Assembly (NCBI GenBank): GCA_039815465.1
Contig: JBCBZG010000005.1
Coordinates: 86,629 to 150,628, forward strand
Direction of reading: 5' to 3'
Length of the DNA: 64,000 nt
Source: Shimia_B sp039815465
Lineage (GTDB): Bacteria; Pseudomonadota; Alphaproteobacteria; Rhodobacterales; Rhodobacteraceae
A program made the position numbers and the translations under genes. Shown piece after piece: positions 36,242 through 44,877 of this stretch (within the stretch, counting starts at the first letter, position 1; each line of letters opens with the position of its first letter). The notes under the pieces were generated by a model. It had not been told where the DNA came from. It did not search any database and saw only the letters and a program-made list of their open reading frames with translations.

Positions 36242-37405
36242 CTATTCGGGATGAAACTCTTCGAGACGGTCGAACAACTGTGTGATCTCGTCTGCGTTGA
36301 TGTTGGCATAGGCGATGCGCAGCTCGGCATGTCCTGCGCCGTCTACGTCAAACATGGTGCCGGGTAGGCACAGGACGCCCGCTTGCCGGACAAGCTTTTG
36401 CGCAAGGATGTCGGAGCGGTCAGCGAACGGGAAGCGGACATAGGCAAAGTAGGCACCGACCCCGCAAAGTTCCCATCCTTTGGCAGCGAGGCGAGGAAAC
36501 TCAGCCTCGATCGCGGCGCGGCGGGCGAGCACCTCGTCGCGTTCCCCGGCGAGCCATTGACCCAGGTTCTGCATGCCCCAAAGCGCGGCCCGCTGGCCAA
36601 GCTGGTTGGCGCAGACGGACACTGTATCGAGGTACTTTTCCACCTCCGCCATGCGGCTCGCTGACGTCACAATGGCGCCGACGCGATGCCCCGTGAGACG
36701 GTAGGCCTTGGAGAAGGAGTAGAGGTGGATAAAGGTGTCGGGCCAATCGTCGCTAGTGAACAAATCATGGGGCGCGCCGGGGGCGGAGTGGAAGTCGCGG
36801 TAGGTCTCATCCACGATCAGTGCGATCCCCTGCGCGGCGCAAAGCTCGTAAAAGGCGCGCAAGGTTGCGGCGGGGTATTCGGTGCCCGTTGGGTTGTTTG
36901 GCGTCACAAGCACAATCGCGCGCGTGCGCTCGGTGATCCGCTCTGCCGCGTCTTCGGCCCGGGGGATAAGGCCCGCGCCGCAGGGCAGGGGCACCGTTGC
37001 CACGCCCGCCATGTCGAGCCACATCCGGTGGTTGAAGTAGTAGGGCGTGGGCACAATGACCTCGTCCCCCTCACCGCAAAGCGCTGAGATCGCCGCACAA
37101 AACGCTTGGTTGCACCCCGAGGTGATCGCCACCTGATCAGCCGTAACCTGACCGCCATAAGCGCTGGACCACTGCGCTGCGAGCTCTGCGCGCAAGTCGG
37201 GCAGTCCAAGCACGGGGCCATACAGGTGGGTCGCAGTGTCTTCCAACGCGTCTGCCATGGCTGCGCGCAGGTCGGGATGGGGCGGCTCCATCGGGGCCGC
37301 TTGGCTGACGTTGATGAGCGGGCGATCGTCGGAGAATGTCACGCCGTCAAGCCAGCGCCGCGCCTCCATCACCGGGGGGGCAAATGTCTGAGCCGTGCGT
37401 GACAT
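36242..37405 (-). CDS. class I/II aminotransferase
   Basis: PLP-dependent aminotransferase, 387 residues, fold type I. The PLP lysine is in SFSKAYRLTGHRVG; other marks are VITSGCNQAFCAAI, VTPNNPTGTEYP and DETYRDFH. Substrate is not clear; it resembles the aspartate/aromatic subclass. ATG 37405 overlaps the gpt stop (TGATG). Confidence 0.88.
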   Translation of the reverse strand: MSRTAQTFAPPVMEARRWLDGVTFSDDRPLINVSQAAPMEPPHPDLRAAMADALEDTATHLYGPVLGLPDLRAELAAQWSSAYGGQVTADQVAITSGCNQAFCAAISALCGEGDEVIVPTPYYFNHRMWLDMAGVATVPLPCGAGLIPRAEDAAERITERTRAIVLVTPNNPTGTEYPAATLRAFYELCAAQGIALIVDETYRDFHSAPGAPHDLFTSDDWPDTFIHLYSFSKAYRLTGHRVGAIVTSASRMAEVEKYLDTVSVCANQLGQRAALWGMQNLGQWLAGERDEVLARRAAIEAEFPRLAAKGWELCGVGAYFAYVRFPFADRSDILAQKLVRQAGVLCLPGTMFDVDGAGHAELRIAYANINADEITQLFDRLEEFHPE

Positions 37406-37908
37406 CAATCGCGCCCGCGGTAGGGCTCAACATATTGCAGCGCCATATCCCAAGGAAAAAAGATCCAAGTGTCTTGGCTCACACCGGTGATGAACGTGTC
37501 CACCATCGGTTCCCCCTGGGGTTTGGCATAGACCGTTGCGTAATGCGCGTTGGGGTAAAGCGACCGGCACAGTTCAAGCGTTTTGCCTGTGTCCACGAGG
37601 TCGTCGATAACGAGCACGCCGGTCCCATCGCCCATGATGCTGGCATCCGGGGATTTGAGAACCTTTGCATCCGACTGGTCCTGATTGCTGTAGCTTTTGA
37701 CGCTGATCGTATCGACCGTGCGCACTCCAAGCTCGCGGGCGATGATCATCGCGGGCGCCATGCCGCCCCGGGTGATGGCCACAATCGCGCGCCACGCGCC
37801 ATCGTCCGGGCCCCGCCCGTCGAGCCGCCACGCCAGGGCGCGGCTATCGCGGTGCATCTGGTCCCAGCTCACGTGGAAGCCTTTTTCATGCGGCAGCCGG
37901 TCGTTCAT
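37405..37908 (-). CDS. gpt: xanthine-guanine phosphoribosyltransferase
   Basis: Purine salvage: joins xanthine, guanine or hypoxanthine to PRPP. 167 residues; PRPP loop VLVIDDLVDTGKTLELC, N-terminal AITRGGMAPAMIIAREL and a C-terminal membrane-associated segment (WIFFPWDMALQYVEPYRGR). Coupled to the aminotransferase gene. Confidence 0.93.
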   Translation of the reverse strand: MNDRLPHEKGFHVSWDQMHRDSRALAWRLDGRGPDDGAWRAIVAITRGGMAPAMIIARELGVRTVDTISVKSYSNQDQSDAKVLKSPDASIMGDGTGVLVIDDLVDTGKTLELCRSLYPNAHYATVYAKPQGEPMVDTFITGVSQDTWIFFPWDMALQYVEPYRGRD

Positions 37909-37932
37909 AATCCGTTCCCTCCCAGGACGTCG

Positions 37933-38721
37933 TTAGTCGTCTTTTTCGATTGGCGTCATGCCGATGATGTTAAAGCCCGCATCGACATGCAAAACCTCGC
38001 CCGTGACGCCACTGCCAAGATCCGACAGCAAGTAAAGCGCCGATTTCCCGACCTCTTCCTGCGTGACGGTGCGGCGCAGTGGGGCACAGATTTCGTTGTA
38101 GTGCATAATGGCGCGGAAATCCCCGATGCCAGAGGCCGCGAGCGTTTTGATCGTGCCTGCGCTGATGGCATTGACGCGCACGCCTTTGGGACCAAGATCG
38201 GCTGCGAGGTAGAGCACCGACGCCTCAAGCGCGGCCTTTGCCACGCCCATCACGTTATAGTTCGGCATCACCTTTTCTGCGCCAAAATAGGACAGCGTGA
38301 GCGCTGAGGCGCCAGGGTTCAAAAGCGGCTCCGCCTTTTGCATCACAGAGGTGAACGTGTAGACCGAGACGTCCATAGTCATGGCGAAATTGTCCCGGCT
38401 CGTGTCGAGATACCGGCCACGAAGCTCGCTTTTATCTGAAAATCCAATGGCATGGACGAGGAAGTCAATCCCGTCCCAAAGCTTACCCACTTGCGTCATA
38501 AGCGCATCGACAGACGCCGGATCGCTGGCATCGCATTCCGCGACAAGCGGGCTGCCGAGCTGCTCGGCCAGCGGGCCCACGCGCTTTGCCATCGGTGCGC
38601 CGTGATATGTGACGGCGATTTCGGCCCCCGCCGCCCGCAGCGCCTGGGCGATGCCCCAAGCAATCGATTTGTCATTGGCGAGCCCCATAATGAGGCCCCG
38701 CTTCCCGGCCATGATATCCAT
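37933..38721 (-). CDS. fabI: enoyl-[acyl-carrier-protein] reductase FabI
   Basis: Last step of each fatty acid elongation round, NADH-dependent; target of triclosan-type inhibitors. 262 residues, SDR fold: GLANDKSIAWGIAQAL, HAIGFSDKSELRGRYLD, catalytic Tyr/Lys in LSYFGAEKVMPNYNVMGVAKAA. ATG 38721 begins MDIMAGKRG after a weak ribosome site; the longer reading to 38754 is not supported. Confidence 0.94.
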   Translation of the reverse strand: MDIMAGKRGLIMGLANDKSIAWGIAQALRAAGAEIAVTYHGAPMAKRVGPLAEQLGSPLVAECDASDPASVDALMTQVGKLWDGIDFLVHAIGFSDKSELRGRYLDTSRDNFAMTMDVSVYTFTSVMQKAEPLLNPGASALTLSYFGAEKVMPNYNVMGVAKAALEASVLYLAADLGPKGVRVNAISAGTIKTLAASGIGDFRAIMHYNEICAPLRRTVTQEEVGKSALYLLSDLGSGVTGEVLHVDAGFNIIGMTPIEKDD

Positions 38722-38797
38722 TGACACACCCCCGTGCTGGCGTAAGCAATGCATTCCCGTTTAGGGGATCGTTGATAGCGCCACAAGCGAGAGAGCC

Positions 38798-39403
38798 ATG
38801 GAACAACGCCAAGGGATATTTGAAGGCGACGACCCCGTCGCTATCGCACGCCGTTGGATGGCGGAGGCAGAGGCAACTGAGGTCAATGACCCCAACGCCA
38901 TGCAGCTTGCAACGGTGGACGCGCAGGGGCGGCCCAATGTTCGAACTGTACTGCTCAAGGAAATCGAACAAGATGCCTTTGTCTTTTACACCAATTACGA
39001 CAGCGTAAAGGGTGAGGAGCTCCAATCATCGGGCTATGCGGCGTTTGTCCTGCATTGGAAGACCCTTGGGCGCCAAGTGCGGGTGCGGGGGCAGGTGACG
39101 CGTGAAGACGGCCCCCAAGCCGACGCCTATTACGCATCGCGTGCGCTGGGGTCCCGGATCGGGGCCCATGCGTCGCTCCAATCTCAGCCGCTTGATGGCC
39201 GGGCGACGCTCGAAGAGAGGGTGAAGAACCTCACCGACTCGCTCGGCGACGCACCACCGCGACCAGCGAATTGGGGTGGGTTTCGGATAACCCCGTTCGA
39301 GGTTGAGCTTTGGGCAAATGGCGAGTTTCGGCTCCATGATCGCTTTCGCTGGACAAGAACGTCGGGTGAAGCACCGTGGGACGCGGTACGATTGTACCCC
39401 TGA
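38798..39403 (+). CDS. pdxH: pyridoxamine 5'-phosphate oxidase
   Basis: FMN enzyme oxidising PNP/PMP to pyridoxal phosphate. 201 residues with MQLATVDAQGRPNVRTVLLK, FYTNYDSVKGEEL, and the C-terminal GFRITPFEVELW and FRWTRTSG. Single gene on the plus strand, divergent from fabI. Confidence 0.95.
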   Translation: MEQRQGIFEGDDPVAIARRWMAEAEATEVNDPNAMQLATVDAQGRPNVRTVLLKEIEQDAFVFYTNYDSVKGEELQSSGYAAFVLHWKTLGRQVRVRGQVTREDGPQADAYYASRALGSRIGAHASLQSQPLDGRATLEERVKNLTDSLGDAPPRPANWGGFRITPFEVELWANGEFRLHDRFRWTRTSGEAPWDAVRLYP

Positions 39404-39525
39404 GCGGCGTCTCATGACTTGAGTTGTCAACCAAGTGTTGTAGGCTGCACGTCTGATTCATGCCGATGCGGGTCTGAGACGATGAAACTCAGCCCTGATG
39501 CGGAGCGAAAAAGTGATAGGTGTTT

Positions 39526-40059
39526 ATGCCTGACAGTAATGTGCGTGATGGTGCGCCCCGCTACGTTGCGGGACAAGTAAAGTGGTTCGACCCGGGTAAG
39601 GGCTTCGGCTTCATCATTGGCGATGAGGGCGGGAGCGATATCCTGCTCCACGCCAACGTTTTGCGGAACTTTGGGCAAAGCTCGGTTGCCGACGGCGTGC
39701 GCATCGAGGTGAACGTGCAAGACACGGCCCGGGGCATCCAAGCAGTGGAAGTTCTGTCGGTTGAGCGCCCCGTCGTTGCGACATCGACGCCGCTCGACGA
39801 CATCAGCGATCTTTCCCCGTCGACCATCGCCGAGCTCCCGTTGGAACCCGCGCGCGTCAAATGGTTCGATAAGGCCAAGGGCTTTGGGTTTGCCAACGTG
39901 TTTGGATCCGGCAAGGATGTCTTTGTTCACATTGAGGTCCTTAGAAGCTCTGGCTTTGCGGATCTCCAGTCAGGAGAGGCGATATGCCTACGGGTCTTCG
40001 ACGGAAAGCGCGGGCTTATGGCGGCCTCTATTCAAAGCTGGGAATCGGTACTGGCCTAG
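39526..40059 (+). CDS. double cold-shock domain protein
   Basis: 177 residues with two CSD-like OB folds: VKWFDPGKGFGFI (about 18-30) and VKWFDKAKGFGF (about 108-120), each with RNP1/RNP2 aromatic residues, and a linker rich in Ser/Asp. Likely binds single-stranded DNA or RNA. ATG 39526 is five bases from AGG. It overlaps the DUF192 gene by 76 bases in another frame. Confidence 0.88.
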   Translation: MPDSNVRDGAPRYVAGQVKWFDPGKGFGFIIGDEGGSDILLHANVLRNFGQSSVADGVRIEVNVQDTARGIQAVEVLSVERPVVATSTPLDDISDLSPSTIAELPLEPARVKWFDKAKGFGFANVFGSGKDVFVHIEVLRSSGFADLQSGEAICLRVFDGKRGLMAASIQSWESVLA

Positions 40060-40496
40060 CGGCGCTTTGGATTGGCAGTGCGAGCTGGGCCTGCGCCCCT
40101 GATGTGCTGACGATCCGCGACGATGACAGCACGGCACGCTTTTCCATCGAACTCGCCGTCACGCCTGAGGAACGCGGTCGCGGTCTTATGTTCCGCGAAA
40201 GCATGCCGCGCAGCGCTGGGATGCTCTTTGACTTTAGCGAAGAGCGACCCGTGGCATTTTGGATGCGTAACACGCTGATCCCGCTCGATATGCTGTTTAT
40301 CGAAGCCAATGGGACCGTGGCCCATATCCACGAGAACGCGATCCCCCATGACGAGACCCCCATCCCGAGCACGACACCAGTGCGATTTGTGTTCGAAATC
40401 AACGGCGGTCTCAGCGATCTGCTGGGGCTTGAAATCGGGGCCGTGATCCAACACCCGTCTGTGCCTCAAGATATCGCAGTCTTTCCCTGCAAATGA
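39984..40496 (+). CDS. DUF192 exported protein
   Basis: 170 residues: a basic N-terminus with a signal-like helix (LGIGTGLAALWIGSASWACA), then a DUF192 domain (RGRGLMFRESMPRSAGMLFDF, FWMRNTLIPLDMLFI). Its start at 39984 has AGGAGAGG just upstream but lies inside the cold-shock gene, so the two reading frames share 76 bases. Role unknown; the family is a small beta-sandwich with no known activity. Confidence 0.8.
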   Translation: MPTGLRRKARAYGGLYSKLGIGTGLAALWIGSASWACAPDVLTIRDDDSTARFSIELAVTPEERGRGLMFRESMPRSAGMLFDFSEERPVAFWMRNTLIPLDMLFIEANGTVAHIHENAIPHDETPIPSTTPVRFVFEINGGLSDLLGLEIGAVIQHPSVPQDIAVFPCK

Positions 40497-40538
40497 TCTT
40501 TTCAAAGCGCTAAGAGCCGCGTAAGAGGCGCGCACGGT

Positions 40539-40615
40539 CGGGGCGTGGCGCAGTCTGGTAGCGCACCTGTTTTGGGTACAGGGGGTCGTGAGTTCGAATC
40601 TCGCCGCCCCGACCA
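40539..40615 (+). tRNA. tRNA-Pro(TGG)
   Basis: 77 bases with full cloverleaf: acceptor CGGGGCG/CGCCCCG, anticodon stem CCTGT/ACAGG with loop TTTGGGT (anticodon TGG), T-loop GTTCGAATC, and encoded CCA end. Intact. Confidence 0.96.
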
Positions 40616-40800
40616 ACTTTCTCCCCTCAGTTTTGTGGTCATAAGCGCGCCATGCTACAAGATGTAGTGCGGATGGGGGCGCGACTCGCGTGGTGGCGAC
40701 CCTGTGCGGCAGCGGGTGAGTCGGAACGCTTTCTTCAAAAACGTATCGTTTGTGGCGAAAAGAATGCGGATCACGGTTGTCAGGCCGCCGGTCCGCGCGT

Positions 40801-40813
40801 TGTTACAGTAACA
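40801..40813. promoter_or_regulatory. perfect palindrome TGTTACAGTAACA
   Basis: A 13-base perfect palindrome (TGTTAC-A-GTAACA) about 400 bases upstream of nrdJ. The symmetric, AT-rich form suggests a protein binding site. The binder is unknown. Confidence 0.35.
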
Positions 40814-41055
40814 GCGTCAAAAAAAGCACCCGTTAACCTTTTGGCGCACCGCGCGATGAGTCTTCCACAAGGGCTGGATCAACCCGAGCGCTCAGCCGGA
40901 TTCACACTTGTTTAACCGAGCTTTGCGGCCCGATCCGTATGTGGAGAATTGCTACATGTTGTTGCGGCCTTCGGCGGGCCAACAATATCGGCTGACCTGT
41001 CAATGGGAAAATCTGCGCCTGAGCCCAAAAAAGAGAATTGACGATGACCTCACGA

Positions 41056-41102
41056 CTACGTCACCTTGTGTGGGCTGGAGCGGCGCACACTAAATATGGT
41101 GG
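41056..41102 (+). promoter_or_regulatory. tandem NrdR-like boxes upstream of nrdJ
   Basis: Box 2 ACACTAAATATGGTGG (41087-41102) matches the NrdR consensus ACACWATATATWGTGT at 13 of 16 positions. Box 1 (41056-41071) is weaker (9 of 16) but keeps a perfect right half (CTTGTGT). Their starts are 31 bases apart, the usual NrdR spacing. Box 2 overlaps the possible -10. Confidence 0.55.
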
Positions 41103-41216
41103 CGCTTAGCCGGAGCGGAGATCAAAGATCACATCCCGGGAGTTGAGGCCGGGACCGCGCGGGCCAGTCGGGAACAAGGGTACGGCCAGCCAGGGGCCGA
41201 TAGGACGAGGCAGACA

Positions 41217-44200
41217 ATGAAAATAGAACGCTCCTTTACCAGCCAGAGCAAAGACGCCTACGCAGACGTCGAATTCACAACGACAACGTCGGAAATTCGC
41301 AATCCGGACGGAACGATTGTGTTTCAAGCCAAAGACATCGAAGTGCCCGCGGCGTGGAGCCAGGTCGCCAGCGACGTCATCGCACAAAAGTATTTCCGCA
41401 AGGCGGGCGTCCCATCCGCGCTGAAGCCCGTCAAAGAAAAAGGCGTGCCTGAGTTTCTGTGGCGCCACGTACCTGCAGATGACGCAGAGATCGGCGGGGA
41501 AACCTCTGCCAAGCAAGTTTTCGACCGCCTCGCGGGTGCCTGGGCCTATTGGGGCTGGAAAGGCGGCTACTTCACGACCGAAGAAGACGCGCGCGCCTAC
41601 TTCGACGAGATGCGCCACATGCTGGCCACGCAGCGCGCCGCGCCGAACTCCCCCCAGTGGTTTAACACAGGCCTGCACTGGGCCTACGGCATCGACGGCC
41701 CGTCGCAGGGGCACCACTACGTCGACTACAAGACCGGCAAGCTGACGAAATCTAAATCCGCCTACGAGCACCCCCAGCCACACGCCTGCTTTATCCAATC
41801 CGTCGCCGATGACCTGGTGAATGACGGCGGTATCATGGACCTCTGGGTCCGCGAGGCGCGCCTGTTCAAATACGGCTCCGGCACGGGCACCAACTTTTCC
41901 TCCCTCCGCGGTGAGGGCGAGGCGCTCAGCGGCGGTGGCAAGTCCTCGGGCCTCATGGGCTTCCTGAAAATCGGCGACCGCGCCGCCGGGGCCATCAAGT
42001 CTGGCGGCACCACGCGCCGCGCGGCCAAGATGGTGATCTGTGACGCGGATCACCCCGATATCGAGGACTTCATCAACTGGAAGGTGCTCGAGGAGCAAAA
42101 AGTGGCGTCCATCGTCGCGGGCTCCAAAATGCATGAAGAAAAGCTCAACGCTATCTTTGCGGCTATTGGTCAGTGGGATGGCGCGGCAGACGACGCCCAC
42201 GACCCCAAGACGAACAAGAGCTTGGGCACCGCCGTGCGCGCAGCCAAGAAGGTGTCGATCCCCGAGACCTATGTGAAGCGCGTGCTGGATTACGCCAAGC
42301 AGGGCCACACTAGCATCGAATTCCCGACCTATGACACGGATTGGGACAGCGAGGCCTATAACTCCGTCTCCGGCCAGAACTCCAACAACTCTATCCGGGT
42401 CACTGACGCGTTCCTTTACGCGGTCGAAAAGGACGCGGACTGGCAGCTTATCAACCGCCGTGACGGCGCCATCGCCAAAACGGTGAAGGCCCGCGACCTG
42501 TGGGAGCAGGTGGGCCACGCGGCTTGGGCCTGTGCAGACCCCGGCATCCAGTACCACGACACCGTCAACGCCTGGCACACCTGCCCCGAAGACGGCGAAA
42601 TCCGTGGGTCCAACCCGTGCTCGGAGTACATGTTTCTGGATGACACGGCCTGTAACCTTGCGTCGATGAACCTGCTGACCTTCCTTAAGGACGGTGAGTT
42701 CCAGGTCGAAGATTACATGCATGCCACGCGGCTTTGGACGCTGACGCTCGAAATCTCCGTGATGATGGCGCAGTTCCCGTCGAAGGAGATCGCGCAGCTC
42801 AGCTACGATTTCCGCACGCTTGGCCTTGGCTACGCCAACATTGGCGGCCTGCTAATGAATATGGGCTACGGCTATGACAGCGACGAGGGCCGGGCGATGT
42901 GCGGCGCGCTCACCGCGATCATGACCGGCGTGTCCTATGCGACGTCTGCTGAAGTGGCAGGCGAGCTCGGCGCCTTCGCAGGCTACGAGCGCAACAAGGA
43001 CCACATGCTGCGCGTCATCGCGAACCACCGCACCGCGGCCCATGGCAAAAAGAGCGGCTACAATGACGTCAACGTGACACCGGTACCGCTCGACCACGCC
43101 AACTGCCCCGATGCGCGCCTCCCAAAGGTCGCGATGGAGGCATGGGATCAGGCGCTCGAGCTTGGTCAGCAGAACGGCTACCGCAACGCGCAAGCCACCG
43201 TGGTGGCACCCACGGGCACCATCGGCCTCGTCATGGACTGCGACACCACCGGGATCGAGCCGGACTTCGCACTAGTGAAGTTCAAAAAGCTCGCGGGCGG
43301 CGGATACTTCAAGATAATTAACCGCTCCGTGCCGTCCGCGCTGGCCACGCTCGGCTACCGCGACAGCGAGATCGGGGAAATCATCTCCTACGCGGTGGGC
43401 CATGGCTCCCTCGGAAATGCACCAGGGATCAACCACACGGCGCTGATCGGGCACGGGTTTGGCAAAGCAGAGATCGACAAGATCGAAGCAGCCCTGCCTT
43501 CGGCCTTCGACATCCGCTTTGTGTTCAACCAGTGGACGCTGGGGGCGGAGTTCTGCACCGACGTGCTGGGCATCCCCGCGGCAAAGCTGAACGACCCGTC
43601 CTTTGACCTGCTCATCCATCTCGGCTTCTCAAAAGCCGCGATTGAGGCGGCCAATGACCATGTCTGTGGGACGATGACGCTGGAGGGTGCACCGCATCTG
43701 AAGGACGAGCATCTGAGCGTGTTTGACTGCGCCAACCCCTGCGGGAAAAAGGGGAAGCGCTTCCTCAGCGTGAACTCCCACATCGATATGATGGCAGCGG
43801 CGCAATCGTTCATCTCCGGCGCGATCTCCAAGACGATCAACATGCCCAACGACGCGACCATCGCCGAAGTGCAGGAGGCGTACGAGCGCTCCTGGCGCAT
43901 GGGTGTGAAAGCAAACGCGATCTACCGTGACGGCTCCAAACTGTCCCAGCCGCTCGCCGCAGCACTGGTCGAAGATGACGATGAGGCCGCAGAGGTGCTC
44001 GAAACTGGCACCATGCCCGAAAAGGCCGCCGTGCTGGCCGAAAAGATCGTCGAAAAGATCGTCATCAAAGAGGTCGCCAAAACCCGCCGGGAAAAGATGC
44101 CCGAACGCCGCCGTGGCTACACGCAAAAAGCCATCGTTGGTGGGCATAAGGTCTACCTGCGGACGGGTGAGTACCAGGACGGCAAGCTCGGTGAGATCTT

Positions 44201-44867
44201 CATCGACATGCACAAAGAGGGCGCAGGCTTCCGCGCGATGATGAACAACTTCGCCATCGCGGTCTCTGTCGGGCTCCAGTACGGCGTGCCGTTGGAGGAG
44301 TTCGTGGATGCCTTTACCTTCACCAAGTTCGAGCCCGCCGGGATGGTGCAGGGGAACGACAGCATCAAGAATGCGACCTCGATCCTCGACTACATCTTCC
44401 GAGAGCTTGCGGTGTCCTATCTCGACCGCACGGAGCTCGCCCATGTGAAGCCAGAAGGCGCCACATTCGACGACCTGGGCCGCGGGGAGGAGGAGGGCGT
44501 GTCCAACGTCCAGTCCCCATCGGAATCGAGCGCGCTGAAAGGCGTAGAAGTGCTCAAGCAGATGGTGTCCACCGGCTACCACCGCAACCGCGTCCCGCAG
44601 GAATTCGTGGTCTACCAAGGTGGGGCAGGGGCCATGGCGCTCGACGGGTCGGTCGACCCGCAGCAAGCGCTCGCAACCCTCGTGCCCGAGGTCGCAAATG
44701 AGCCCACGGCGCTGGCGACCGGCACGATCACAATGGACGCCGCCACCAAGGCCAAGATGCAGGGCTACGAGGGCGACCCATGCGGGGAATGCGGCAACTA
44801 CACGCTCGTGCGCAACGGCACCTGCATGAAATGCAACACCTGCGGCGGGACGTCGGGGTGCAGCTAG
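41217..44867 (+). CDS. nrdJ: adenosylcobalamin-dependent ribonucleotide reductase
   Basis: Class II RNR, making deoxyribonucleotides with B12 as radical source and without oxygen need. 1216 residues: N-terminal domain, catalytic barrel with NSPQWFNTGLHWAYG, HACFIQSVADDL, SNPCSEYMFLDDTACNLASM (active-site cysteines and Glu), VVAPTGTIGLVMDCDTTGIE, and a C-terminal cysteine-rich tail CGECGNYTLVRNGTCMKCNT that relays reduction. It is the only RNR seen in the window. The DUF1883-TIR gene starts 10 bases downstream. Confidence 0.97.
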   Translation: MKIERSFTSQSKDAYADVEFTTTTSEIRNPDGTIVFQAKDIEVPAAWSQVASDVIAQKYFRKAGVPSALKPVKEKGVPEFLWRHVPADDAEIGGETSAKQVFDRLAGAWAYWGWKGGYFTTEEDARAYFDEMRHMLATQRAAPNSPQWFNTGLHWAYGIDGPSQGHHYVDYKTGKLTKSKSAYEHPQPHACFIQSVADDLVNDGGIMDLWVREARLFKYGSGTGTNFSSLRGEGEALSGGGKSSGLMGFLKIGDRAAGAIKSGGTTRRAAKMVICDADHPDIEDFINWKVLEEQKVASIVAGSKMHEEKLNAIFAAIGQWDGAADDAHDPKTNKSLGTAVRAAKKVSIPETYVKRVLDYAKQGHTSIEFPTYDTDWDSEAYNSVSGQNSNNSIRVTDAFLYAVEKDADWQLINRRDGAIAKTVKARDLWEQVGHAAWACADPGIQYHDTVNAWHTCPEDGEIRGSNPCSEYMFLDDTACNLASMNLLTFLKDGEFQVEDYMHATRLWTLTLEISVMMAQFPSKEIAQLSYDFRTLGLGYANIGGLLMNMGYGYDSDEGRAMCGALTAIMTGVSYATSAEVAGELGAFAGYERNKDHMLRVIANHRTAAHGKKSGYNDVNVTPVPLDHANCPDARLPKVAMEAWDQALELGQQNGYRNAQATVVAPTGTIGLVMDCDTTGIEPDFALVKFKKLAGGGYFKIINRSVPSALATLGYRDSEIGEIISYAVGHGSLGNAPGINHTALIGHGFGKAEIDKIEAALPSAFDIRFVFNQWTLGAEFCTDVLGIPAAKLNDPSFDLLIHLGFSKAAIEAANDHVCGTMTLEGAPHLKDEHLSVFDCANPCGKKGKRFLSVNSHIDMMAAAQSFISGAISKTINMPNDATIAEVQEAYERSWRMGVKANAIYRDGSKLSQPLAAALVEDDDEAAEVLETGTMPEKAAVLAEKIVEKIVIKEVAKTRREKMPERRRGYTQKAIVGGHKVYLRTGEYQDGKLGEIFIDMHKEGAGFRAMMNNFAIAVSVGLQYGVPLEEFVDAFTFTKFEPAGMVQGNDSIKNATSILDYIFRELAVSYLDRTELAHVKPEGATFDDLGRGEEEGVSNVQSPSESSALKGVEVLKQMVSTGYHRNRVPQEFVVYQGGAGAMALDGSVDPQQALATLVPEVANEPTALATGTITMDAATKAKMQGYEGDPCGECGNYTLVRNGTCMKCNTCGGTSGCS

Positions 44868-44877
44868 GAGACAACTA

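Larger units (their letters stand above)
40616..41216. other. 600-base intergenic region before nrdJ
   Basis: No convincing gene. It contains the palindrome at 40801-40813 and a tandem of NrdR-like boxes at 41056-41102 with a possible -10 (TAAATAT, 41091-41097). A cobalamin riboswitch was looked for, since NrdJ needs B12, but no B12 box (GCCACTG) or paired elements are visible on either strand. Confidence 0.6.

Noticed and set aside
40908..41093. 61-codon frame upstream of nrdJ
   Set aside because: No ribosome site, no family resemblance, and it overlaps the candidate NrdR boxes.
40616..41216. Possible cobalamin riboswitch before B12-dependent nrdJ
   Set aside because: No B12 box or characteristic paired segments found on either strand.
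41106..42722. 538-codon minus-strand frame opposite nrdJ
   Set aside because: Antisense shadow of NrdJ; no family features. The same holds for long frames opposite tkt (5034-6392) and sufB (53825-54973).
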